Positions 1 through 6,010 of a DNA stretch of 6,987 nt are shown here, in pieces. Made by a program: the position numbers and the translations under genes. The number at the start of each line of letters is the position of its first letter. Position 1 is the first letter of the stretch. This DNA is from Dehalococcoidia bacterium (lineage in GTDB: Bacteria; Chloroflexota; Dehalococcoidia; Lucifugimonadales; Lucifugimonadaceae), in assembly GCA_012270805.1 (NCBI GenBank), contig JAAXHR010000220.1:1-6987 (forward strand), given 5' to 3'. The notes beneath the pieces are model-generated. The model saw only the letters and a list, made by a program, of their open reading frames with translations, was not told the DNA's origin and ran no database searches.

Positions 1-165
1 ATCACTCAGGAGCGTCTGAAGAGCTTTTATTCGATCTTTGACCTTCCGTAATTCAACCTCACGCTCATCAAGCTCCTTCTGTAGAACATCCTGTTGCTCA
101 AACAGTCTTTCGAGTCGATCAGCATCCAATGAGCGATAGTCTTCATGGTTGTTATCGTTATACAT
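1..165 (-). CDS. Partial coiled-coil protein, N-terminal 55 residues (unrecognised)
   Basis: The reading frame opens with ATG at 165 and stays open to the window edge, so the C-terminus is missing. I do not recognise a family. After a polar, Asn/Asp-rich start (MYNDNNHEDY), residues 18-53 form a clean heptad pattern: a-positions L18, Q25, L32, L39, I46 and L53; d-positions L21, L28, R35, V42 and L49. The surface is rich in Glu, Lys, Arg and Asp. This is strong evidence for a parallel or antiparallel coiled coil, and it is hard to explain as a shadow of another frame. No signal peptide or membrane segment is visible. There is no good Shine-Dalgarno, only a weak AGAAAG-like stretch, but a perfect TATAAT lies about 38 bases upstream. 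The gene is divergent from obgE and is lower in GC than its neighbours. It could be a small regulator, a structural protein, or the N-terminus of something larger. Confidence 0.55.
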   Translation of the reverse strand, partial: MYNDNNHEDYRSLDADRLERLFEQQDVLQKELDEREVELRKVKDRIKALQTLLSD

Positions 166-202
166 ATTGCGTTCTTTCTTTGATTTTTGTTTTCTATTAA
201 AC

Positions 203-208
203 ATTATA
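203..208 (-). promoter_or_regulatory. Candidate -10 box (TATAAT) for the leftward coiled-coil gene
   Basis: On the minus strand this is a perfect TATAAT in an AT-rich stretch. It predicts a start about 7 bases downstream and a leader of roughly 30 bases before the ATG at 165. No convincing -35 hexamer sits 16-18 bases upstream, so the assignment rests on the -10 match, the AT-richness and the position. A second -10-like hexamer (TATACT, 240-245 on the minus strand) lies farther upstream. Confidence 0.4.
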
Positions 209-322
209 TTAACTTTCACGGTGCTTTGTTGTTGGTTTTAGTATACATGTTTGGGTGTGTTGTATAGGTTAGTAGGGCAACGTTTTGCTGGCATGTAATC
301 TGGAACACGTCGTACGCCCGTT

Positions 323-328
323 TAGAAT
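323..328 (+). promoter_or_regulatory. Candidate -10 box for obgE, implying a leaderless mRNA
   Basis: TAGAAT fits the TANNNT form of the bacterial -10 element and is separated from the obgE ATG at 335 by only six bases. Transcription normally begins 6-8 bases after the -10 box, so the predicted first nucleotide is at or next to the A of the start codon. The 30 bases before the ATG contain no GGAGG-like ribosome-binding sequence, which agrees with a leaderless start. No good -35 hexamer is visible at the expected distance. The promoter presumably drives obgE-nadD-pyrE. Confidence 0.5.
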
Positions 329-334
329 CGCGGC

Positions 335-1666
335 ATGATTGATGAAGCCACGATTGAAGCGAGAGCCGGCAACGGCGGGAACGGGCTCGTTACGTTCCTG
401 AGAGAGGCGTTGCGACCTCTCGGTGGACCAGCTGGAGGAAACGGTGGGAACGGCGGATCGGTGACACTAGTCGCCGACCCTTCATTGAACACCCTGTTGA
501 AGTTCCGTTGGCGACGCCACTTCATCGCCAAAAACGGCGGGAACGGCGCGCGAAACAAGCGACATGGAGCTAACGGAGAAAGCGTCGATGTCACGGTACC
601 TGTCGGAACCGAAGTCTGGCGCATCGGCGACCACGCTGGAGAACCAGAACTGTTCCTGGGCGATCTTGTCCAGCCCGGACAGCGTCTCGAGGTCGCTAAA
701 GGCGGCCGAGGTGGCCTGGGCAACGCTGCATTCGTTACCTCCGTCAATCGCGAACCGCTTCTCGCCGAAGCCGGTGAAACCGGCGAGACCGTCACACTGA
801 GATTGAATCTCAAGATACTCGCCGATGTCGGGTTGGTTGGAATGCCCAACGCCGGCAAATCGAGCCTTCTCACCGCCATCAGTGCCGCGCGACCAAAGAT
901 CGCCGACTACCCCTTCACGACGCTAGAACCCGTCCTAGGTATCGTCGAACACGGCATCGATGCCTTCGCCGCGGTGGACATTCCCGGGCTCATCGAAGGC
1001 GCATCCCGGGGCATCGGCTTAGGCCATGAGTTCCTCAAACACATGCAACGTACCCGCCTGCTGGTGCACGTCGTTGACGGTAGCGAAGGCGAACCCGGCG
1101 AGCGGATTCGCGCTATCAACAAAGAACTCGAAGAGTTCGACTCCACGCTCGCGCAGACTCCCCAGATCATAGCCGTCAACAAACTTGACCTCGAGGAAGT
1201 CGAGCTGCTCCGCAATGAGATCGAGGAAGAGATACGTCAATCGGTCGGAAAAGACATCCCGATACACTTCATCTCCGCCGCGACACGCCGTGGTATCGAC
1301 GATCTCGTTGTAACCATCTCTTATCGTCTCGCCGACATCAGAAAACAAGACACTAGCCTAGACGAATCTACCGAAGGACTCCATTTCCTAGACGATTATG
1401 ATCCTCTCGACGATGACAACCTGCCCGTCTTCCAACCACGCATGACCGATACGAAGATGGTGGTGCGCACCGCCACCGACGCCTACCGCATCGTCTACGA
1501 CAGGGCAGTGCGCCTAGCGACAGGCTCGAATCTCGACAACTGGGACGCATTGGTGCAGTATCACCAGCGCTTGGAGCGGATGAACGTCACAACCGCGCTC
1601 CGACGCGCCGGTGCTAAAAACGGCGACGTGATACTGGTCGGCGAGTGGGAGTTCGAGTGGCAATGA
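335..1666 (+). CDS. obgE: Obg-family GTPase (ribosome assembly), with C-terminal OCT domain
   Basis: Essential GTPase that binds the large ribosomal subunit, acts in late 50S assembly and links to stringent control. All three domains are visible in the 443 residues. The glycine-rich Obg fold (about 1-158) carries GNGGNG, GGPAGGNGGNGG and KGGRGGLGN. The G domain has G1 GMPNAGKSS (169-177), G2 YPFTT (192-196), G3 DIPGLIEGAS (215-224), G4 NKLD (282-285) and G5 SAA (314-316). The C-terminal OCT domain (about 365-443) has the NWDAL...LRRAG..NGD...GEWEFEW signature. An acidic linker (LDDYDPLDDDN, 351-362) separates G and OCT domains. Length matches the OCT-containing Bacillus type rather than the 390-residue E. 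coli form. The ATG start aligns with the usual Obg N-terminus (M-I-D-E-A-x-I-E). Several positions that are usually Asp in the Gly-rich loops are Asn here. First gene of the operon; its stop overlaps nadD by 4 bases. Confidence 0.97.
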   Translation: MIDEATIEARAGNGGNGLVTFLREALRPLGGPAGGNGGNGGSVTLVADPSLNTLLKFRWRRHFIAKNGGNGARNKRHGANGESVDVTVPVGTEVWRIGDHAGEPELFLGDLVQPGQRLEVAKGGRGGLGNAAFVTSVNREPLLAEAGETGETVTLRLNLKILADVGLVGMPNAGKSSLLTAISAARPKIADYPFTTLEPVLGIVEHGIDAFAAVDIPGLIEGASRGIGLGHEFLKHMQRTRLLVHVVDGSEGEPGERIRAINKELEEFDSTLAQTPQIIAVNKLDLEEVELLRNEIEEEIRQSVGKDIPIHFISAATRRGIDDLVVTISYRLADIRKQDTSLDESTEGLHFLDDYDPLDDDNLPVFQPRMTDTKMVVRTATDAYRIVYDRAVRLATGSNLDNWDALVQYHQRLERMNVTTALRRAGAKNGDVILVGEWEFEWQ

Positions 1667-2256
1667 GCCCGCGACGCGTCGTAGTGTTCGGCGGAACCTT
1701 CGATCCGATCCACAACGGACACATCGCGATCGCCAAGTGCCTGCGCGACGAACTCGAAGCAGAGTCCGTCGTCATGGTCCCGACCCGACGTCCATGGCTT
1801 CGCTCCGAGGCGCCGATCGCGTCACCAGAGGATCGGCTGCGAATGGTTGAGTTGGCGGTCGAAAACGAGTGCCGTATCGAAGTCTCAAACGTCGACATCC
1901 TGCGCGACAAAACGACATACTCGATAGACACGGTCAACGATCTCAGGGAGCATTACGCCGCCGCCAACCAATTTACTTTCGCCATCGGCACCGACACCGT
2001 TCCTGACCTCCACCGCTGGCACCGTTTCGACGAACTCGTCAAAGAATGCACCTTCACAGTGGTTCAACGCCCCGGTTCGCCCTTGGTCGATACGGCTTCC
2101 CTACCCGATGCCACACAGGTGGTTCGAGGCCCGATGATCAAGGTCAGCGCGTCAGAGATCCGTTCAATGATCAGGCACGGCGATCTGGCGAATGCGGCTA
2201 ATGTTTTGCCCGAATCAGTAATCAGATTTATTATCGAAGCAAGCCTTTACCAATGA
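1663..2256 (+). CDS. nadD: Nicotinate-nucleotide adenylyltransferase
   Basis: Cytoplasmic enzyme that joins nicotinate mononucleotide to ATP, giving deamido-NAD and pyrophosphate: the penultimate step of NAD synthesis. The 197 residues show the nucleotidyltransferase signature GGTFDPIHNGH (10-20), whose two His are the catalytic ATP-contacting pair; GTDTVPDLHRWHRFDEL (109-125); and the C-terminal SASEIRSMIRHG (162-173), matching the ISxTxIR ATP-binding motif. Where many NadD proteins have the nicotinate-binding PPHK, this one reads RRPWLR (42-47), a variant. An in-frame GTG at 1645 would add six residues (MGVRVA), but the ATG at 1663 is preferred because it forms the ATGA overlap with the obgE stop and gives a standard N-terminus just ahead of the first beta-strand. 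No strong ribosome-binding site precedes it, so translation is probably coupled to obgE. CoaD (phosphopantetheine adenylyltransferase) is less likely, given length and motifs. Confidence 0.93.
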   Translation: MSPRRVVVFGGTFDPIHNGHIAIAKCLRDELEAESVVMVPTRRPWLRSEAPIASPEDRLRMVELAVENECRIEVSNVDILRDKTTYSIDTVNDLREHYAAANQFTFAIGTDTVPDLHRWHRFDELVKECTFTVVQRPGSPLVDTASLPDATQVVRGPMIKVSASEIRSMIRHGDLANAANVLPESVIRFIIEASLYQ

Positions 2257-2852
2257 ACTACGCAGATGCCATAGCGCGCGCTGAGCGACTCTTGGAGCGT
2301 GCTTTGGAACTCGGGGCACTGCGTTACGGCGAATTCACCCTCACTTCCGGTGCCAAATCCTCTTACTATTTCGACGGTCGTCTCCTCACAACCGACGGCG
2401 AAAGCGTTGACATCATCTCGTCACTCTTCCTCCAAGTTCTCGAAGCCCGAAATATCCATCATTTCGGTGGACCTGCCGTCGCTGCCGTGCCAATCATCGG
2501 CGGAATCACCCTGATGGCACATACCAACGGATATGAACTCAAGGGCTACTTCGTGCGGTCTGAGCAAAAGCAACACGGCATGGGCAAGCAGATCGAAGGA
2601 CACATCGCTTCCGGCGACCGTGTAGCAATCTGGGACGATACGATTTCAACCGGCGGATCGCTGTTGGATGCAGTAGATGCTGTATCCTCGTTGCCAGCCG
2701 ATATCGATATCGCCCTGTGCATCCTGGACCGTAATCAAGGTGGTAGCGAAAAGTTAAAGGTACATGCCATCCCTCTTTTCAACATCCTCACCAGCAACTC
2801 GAACGGAGAAGTAGAAATCGACACTGTCGCCTTGCAGAGATGGTTCGAATAG
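2253..2852 (+). CDS. pyrE: Orotate phosphoribosyltransferase
   Basis: Converts orotate and PRPP to orotidine monophosphate in de novo UMP synthesis; cytoplasmic and normally a homodimer. The 199 residues are near the usual bacterial length. Visible landmarks are the N-terminal orotate/PRPP segment YGEFTLTSGAKSSYYFDGR (25-43, with the conserved Lys35), the GGPAVAAVPIIGG loop (72-84), the mobile catalytic loop VRSEQKQHGMGKQIEG (101-116), and the PRPP signature VAIWDDTISTGGS (124-136) with its acidic pair D128-D129. LDRNQGG (158-164) matches the late DR-E-GG motif. In the catalytic loop the usual Arg-Lys is Arg-Ser (R102-S103), although the second Lys (K106) and His108 are kept. The ATG overlaps the nadD stop by 4 bases, and no ribosome-binding site lies upstream, so termination-reinitiation is likely. 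Other type I phosphoribosyltransferases are less likely because of the orotate-type N-terminus. Confidence 0.92.
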   Translation: MNYADAIARAERLLERALELGALRYGEFTLTSGAKSSYYFDGRLLTTDGESVDIISSLFLQVLEARNIHHFGGPAVAAVPIIGGITLMAHTNGYELKGYFVRSEQKQHGMGKQIEGHIASGDRVAIWDDTISTGGSLLDAVDAVSSLPADIDIALCILDRNQGGSEKLKVHAIPLFNILTSNSNGEVEIDTVALQRWFE

Positions 2853-3001
2853 TTGACTAAAGTCACGACAATCCCTGTCCCGCAGAAAGGCCACACGATC
2901 CAAGACGTCAACTAACTGTCAAATTCCTCACGATATTCCGACGACAAACTGCCAGCTATCCCACCACCCTCGGATGTCGATCTGACTGCAGTCCAAACCT
3001 T

Positions 3002-3031
3002 ATCGCGCAATTGACATCTAATCTGCGCGAT
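3002..3031. terminator. Perfect 8-base inverted repeat (possible terminator stem)
   Basis: ATCGCGCA (3002-3009) is exactly repeated as its reverse complement TGCGCGAT (3024-3031), with a 14-base loop. On the plus strand it is followed only by TT and C, so it lacks the long U-tract of a classic intrinsic terminator. It lies about 150 bases after pyrE and about 135 bases after the gyrB stop on the other strand, so it could serve either side. Confidence 0.35.
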
Positions 3032-3056
3032 TTCAACATCATCATCAACACCGATT

Positions 3057-3109
3057 CTGGCTGTGACCCGCTTAGACACAAGTCAGCCAGTTCACAGATT
3101 TGAATTTTT
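3057..3109 (+). terminator. Overlapping inverted repeats plus T-run, candidate terminator for the obgE-nadD-pyrE operon
   Basis: CTGGCTG (3057-3063) pairs with CAGCCAG (3084-3090). The overlapping CTGTGA (3061-3066) pairs with TCACAG (3092-3097). The two stems share bases and cannot both form fully. A run of five T (3105-3109) follows on the plus strand. The large loops and the gap between stem and T-run make this a weak terminator. On the minus strand it could equally close the gyrB transcript. Confidence 0.35.
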
Positions 3110-3164
3110 CGACGCGCTTGTTGTGATTAGATCTTAGAAGTCGTTAGGCTAGATAACTCAACAA

Positions 3165-5681
3165 TTAAACGTCCAAATTCCTAACTTCAAGCGCGTTCGC
3201 TCGGATAAAGTCTCGCCGCGGACCAACCTCCTCACCCATCAGAGTACGGAAGATGTCGTCAGCACTAATAGCGTCTTGCGCCGTGACCTGCAACATCAGA
3301 CGGTTCTGCGGATTCATGGTCGTCTCCCACAACTGATCTGGATTCATCTCGCCAAGGCCCTTGTAACGCTGTATGTTGATGCCGCTCGTGTCCGAGTTCT
3401 CTTCTAATGCCTCTGGAAGTTCTTCCCATCCAATCTCCTCCAGAACTACACTGTCTCTCCTCTTAATCGCAAAACTATCTGACGCGATAAAGTCAGCTAC
3501 ACGTGGATACAAACGCTTGGCACGTCGCAGCGCCGGATTGTTGTAGACCTCTTCCGTCAGTTCATAGTCCCGAATCAGGTACGTCACGGGAAGATCATCC
3601 TCATCTTCTGGTTCATCGTTGATCTCACGAGTGAACGGGGTCTGCTCCTCATCAACGCTACCGTTGAACAGATCCACTTGGAAAGGACCGTTATCTCTGT
3701 CCAGCTCCGCGATTATCTCGGAAGATCTATCTCGCGTGAACGTCAGGTTCTGCCACTCAGGATCTCGTAGCAGATCGTAGAACACGTCTTCCGGAACCCC
3801 GAGAGCATCAACGATGCCAAACGCCTCCCTGAACTCTCTCAGCTGCGTGATCGTGCTACCCAGCCGCTTGCCCTTCACCTCGATGTAAACGTCGTCGTCC
3901 TCAGAAGAAACTGCCAGACCATTGAACGCGCGTTCTGCCATCCAGCTGTCCAGATCAGCGTCCGCGTACAGCCAGCTGCTACGACGTCCCTTCGATGCCT
4001 TGTACAACGGGGGCTGAGCGATGTAGAGATATCCATCATCGATCAACTGTCGCATGTTGCGGAAAAAGAACGTCAGCAGCAAAGTTCGGATATGCGCACC
4101 GTCGATGTCAGCATCGGTCATGATGATGATCCGGTGGTAACGCAACTTCTCCGAATCGAAATCCTCACCCATGCCGGCACCAATCGCCGTGATGAGTGCT
4201 GTTATTTCATCGTGCGCAAACATCCGCTCCGGACGTGCCTTCTCGACATTCAATATCTTGCCCTTGAGCGGCAGAATAGCCTGGAACTGCCGGTCACGGC
4301 CCTGCTTCGCCGATCCACCCGCCGACTCGCCCTCCACGATGTAGAGTTCCGACCGCGAAGGATCTTTCTCCGAGCAGTCCGCGAGTTTGCCCGGCAAAGA
4401 TCCACCATCCATCGCATTCTTCCGGATGATGAGATCACGAGCCTTCTTCGCAGCTTCTCGCGCCCGGGCCGCAGTAGAAGCTTTATCAATGATGACGCGC
4501 GCTTCGTCCGGATGATCCTCAAGGAACTCTGTCAGTTGCCGACCAACAAGTTGCTCAACCGCGCCCTTGACTTCCGGGTTGCCCAAACGCCCCTTCGTCT
4601 GACCCTCAAACTGCGGATCCTTCACCTTCACGCTGATCACTGACATCAGACCCTCTCGAACATCCTCGCCGGAAAGAGTGGCAACGCCATCCTTCCCCAT
4701 GTTCAGCAAGTTGTTCTTCTTCGCATAGTCGTTGACCACGCGCGTCAACGCCGACCGGAACCCGGTGACATGCGTCCCACCGTCGCCCGTCCGAATCACA
4801 TTAGCGAACGATAGGCAGTTCTCTACAAACGACTGGTTGTACTGAAACGCGACCTCAACGGCTACTTCGTCCACGGTCCCGGCGGCATAGATAACACTGT
4901 CGTGTATCCCACCGCGTCGACGATTGAACGTCCGCACAAAGCTGCGAACTCCGCCGTCGAAACGGAACGTCACGTCGTTGTGAGGCCAGTGCGTCTCCTC
5001 GTGCCAATCGCTGCGGAGCCGGATAGCGAGTCCCTGGTTCAGATACGCCATCTCCCGCAACCGACCCGTCACGCCGTCCCAGTCATACTCGATTTCTGGG
5101 AACACATCGCTGTCCGGCATCCAAGTTACTTTAGTGCCCGACCCTTGGAGATCGACCGACGTCTGCTTTCGCACGGTCATGTCGTTCATCGTCACGCCAC
5201 GCTCGAACCTTTGCGAGTACACATACCCATCGCGCCGCACCTCGACAACCGTCCACTCCGAAAGCGCGTTCACTACCGATGCCCCAACACCGTGCAACCC
5301 GCCCGACACCTGGTAACCCTTGCCCCCGAACTTTCCGCCCGCGTGCAAAGTCGTCATCACAGTCTCAAGTGCCGACTTTCCAGTCTTGTCATGCGTGTCG
5401 ACCGGTATCCCGCGACCATCGTCAATAACCGTCACCGATCCATCTGCATGGATTTGGATATCTACAGTGCTCGCAAACCCCGCCATCGCCTCGTCAACGC
5501 TGTTGTCGACGATCTCACGAACGAGATGGAACACGCCCTCCGGCCCGGTTGTGCCGATATACATCCCCGGACGCTTGCGGACGGCTTCCAAGCCTTCCAT
5601 CACCGTGATGTCTTCGGCCGTGTACTCTGCAGACCCAGTATGCCCGTTGCCGCTCGTTGCGATGGTAGTTTCGGTGGTCAT
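3165..5681 (-). CDS. gyrB: DNA gyrase subunit B, with large C-terminal-half insertion
   Basis: ATPase and TOPRIM subunit of gyrase; with GyrA (not in this window) it introduces negative supercoils. The 838 residues include a GHKL ATPase domain: E56 and N60 in REIVDNSVDEA, DDGRGIP (87-93), and the ATP lid LHAGGKFGGKGYQVSGGLHG (112-131). The transducer contains QTKGRLGN with the ATP-contacting Lys363. The TOPRIM domain has EGESAGG (450-456) and the metal-binding DADIDG (523-528), followed by PLYK and, after an insertion at about 584-767, QRYKGLGEMNP. The C-terminal tail (RRDFIRANAL...) is complete. EGESAGG carries Glu where EGDSAGG is usual. An upstream in-frame TTG (5750) would add 23 residues without family character; the ATG at 5681, just after GGAGG, is preferred. 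The protein is gyrase B rather than ParE by its ATPase and insertion pattern, but without gyrA nearby this rests on sequence alone. It appears monocistronic. Confidence 0.95.
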   Translation of the reverse strand: MTTETTIATSGNGHTGSAEYTAEDITVMEGLEAVRKRPGMYIGTTGPEGVFHLVREIVDNSVDEAMAGFASTVDIQIHADGSVTVIDDGRGIPVDTHDKTGKSALETVMTTLHAGGKFGGKGYQVSGGLHGVGASVVNALSEWTVVEVRRDGYVYSQRFERGVTMNDMTVRKQTSVDLQGSGTKVTWMPDSDVFPEIEYDWDGVTGRLREMAYLNQGLAIRLRSDWHEETHWPHNDVTFRFDGGVRSFVRTFNRRRGGIHDSVIYAAGTVDEVAVEVAFQYNQSFVENCLSFANVIRTGDGGTHVTGFRSALTRVVNDYAKKNNLLNMGKDGVATLSGEDVREGLMSVISVKVKDPQFEGQTKGRLGNPEVKGAVEQLVGRQLTEFLEDHPDEARVIIDKASTAARAREAAKKARDLIIRKNAMDGGSLPGKLADCSEKDPSRSELYIVEGESAGGSAKQGRDRQFQAILPLKGKILNVEKARPERMFAHDEITALITAIGAGMGEDFDSEKLRYHRIIIMTDADIDGAHIRTLLLTFFFRNMRQLIDDGYLYIAQPPLYKASKGRRSSWLYADADLDSWMAERAFNGLAVSSEDDDVYIEVKGKRLGSTITQLREFREAFGIVDALGVPEDVFYDLLRDPEWQNLTFTRDRSSEIIAELDRDNGPFQVDLFNGSVDEEQTPFTREINDEPEDEDDLPVTYLIRDYELTEEVYNNPALRRAKRLYPRVADFIASDSFAIKRRDSVVLEEIGWEELPEALEENSDTSGINIQRYKGLGEMNPDQLWETTMNPQNRLMLQVTAQDAISADDIFRTLMGEEVGPRRDFIRANALEVRNLDV

Positions 5682-5684
5682 AGT

Positions 5685-5690
5685 CCTCCA
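5685..5690 (-). promoter_or_regulatory. Ribosome-binding site of gyrB, closely spaced
   Basis: TGGAGG on the minus strand lies only three bases before the ATG at 5681, nearer than the usual 5-9. It is the only strong Shine-Dalgarno match near the start and fixes the ATG choice over the upstream TTG. The tight spacing may moderate translation. Confidence 0.6.
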
Positions 5691-5775
5691 GTAGAGAGTC
5701 TGGCCGATGCTTATCGCCGATGCCCCACTCACCCCACGATCTACGACCAAGAACTCGGTATGGATTGGGCGCTCT

Positions 5776-5796
5776 CGCGTACGCGCGTACGCGCGC
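5776..5796. repeat. 21-base alternating pyrimidine-purine palindromic tandem repeat in the gyrB leader
   Basis: The run is 2.5 copies of the 8-mer CGCGTACG, with strict pyrimidine-purine alternation over 21 bases. Its first 18 bases (5776-5793) form a perfect palindrome. Alternating CG-rich sequence is a classic Z-DNA former under negative supercoiling, and the palindrome could also fold as a hairpin in the transcript. It lies about 95 bases before the gyrB start codon, just downstream of the tentative promoter. Any regulatory role is inference. Confidence 0.7.
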
Positions 5797-5820
5797 CTTT
5801 AAGAAACGCGGTTTATCATC

Positions 5821-5850
5821 TTTACAATCTTATCAGCCCGCCACTTCCAA
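5821..5850 (-). promoter_or_regulatory. Tentative gyrB promoter
   Basis: On the minus strand TTGGAA (5845-5850) and TGTAAA (5821-5826) are spaced by 18 bases. Each matches four of six consensus positions. The predicted start near 5813 would give a leader of about 130 bases that includes the alternating repeat. The match is imperfect and other hexamers in this AT-richer stretch are possible. Confidence 0.25.
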
Positions 5851-5961
5851 ATCTCGATTCCAGTTGCGTTCAAAGCCGAATCTTTCCCAATTCAAGCCTT
5901 TCAACCGAGCTGGGGCGCTGAGTAGGCCCCTCTACACTCCATGGGCGCTCCGCACAATCTA

Positions 5962-5992
5962 GTCATCCCCGCATAGGCAGGTATCTAGAGGG
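5962..5992. repeat. Degenerate dispersed palindromic repeat (GTCAT-CCCGC type)
   Basis: The stretch begins GTCATCCCCGC and ends TCTAGAGGG. It resembles a short palindromic repeat scattered in many bacterial intergenic regions, of the form GTCATTCCCGC..GCGGGAAT. Here ATCCCCGC (5965-5972) pairs with GCAGGTAT (5977-5984) at six of eight positions around an ATAG loop, so this looks like a mutated copy. The family assignment is from memory. Confidence 0.45.
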
Positions 5993-6010
5993 AAGGGTGG
6001 ATACACAAAT

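Larger units (their letters stand above)
2853..3164. other. Convergent intergenic region between pyrE and gyrB
   Basis: These 312 bases lie between two converging genes. I find no coding frame with family resemblance. The region holds a 10-base perfect palindrome GACTGCAGTC (2984-2993) and the two inverted-repeat structures listed separately, after which the sequence becomes AT-rich towards the end of gyrB. Its likely job is to terminate transcription from both sides. I see nothing else in it. Confidence 0.6.

Noticed and set aside
1..51. Plus-strand C-terminal tail of 16 codons ending in TAA at the left edge
   Set aside because: Too short to judge, and it overlaps a minus-strand frame with a clear heptad pattern.
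322..879. Minus-strand frame of 185 codons across the start of obgE
   Set aside because: Its Pro/Ser-rich product is the complement of the glycine-rich Obg fold. There is no ribosome-binding site or domain.
2853..3164. Possible small RNA or riboswitch in the convergent spacer
   Set aside because: No recognisable aptamer or promoter; the inverted repeats are explained more simply as terminator-like structures.
4092..4643. Plus-strand frame of 183 codons inside gyrB
   Set aside because: It is antisense to the TOPRIM region, has no recognisable motif, and lies wholly within a well-supported gene.
5682..5750. TTG-initiated N-terminal extension of GyrB
   Set aside because: The extra 23 residues do not look like GyrB, and the GGAGG just before the ATG at 5681 lies inside the extension, marking the ATG as the start.
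4902..5921. Long plus-strand open frame (339 codons) antisense to gyrB
   Set aside because: It is opposite the highly conserved ATPase domain of GyrB, shows no family motif, and is rich in Arg, His and Pro as expected of an antisense shadow. Its overhang beyond gyrB crosses the repeat and promoter region.
5720..5962. Plus-strand frame of 80 codons upstream of gyrB
   Set aside because: Basic, low-complexity product that runs through the alternating repeat; no ribosome-binding site and no domain.
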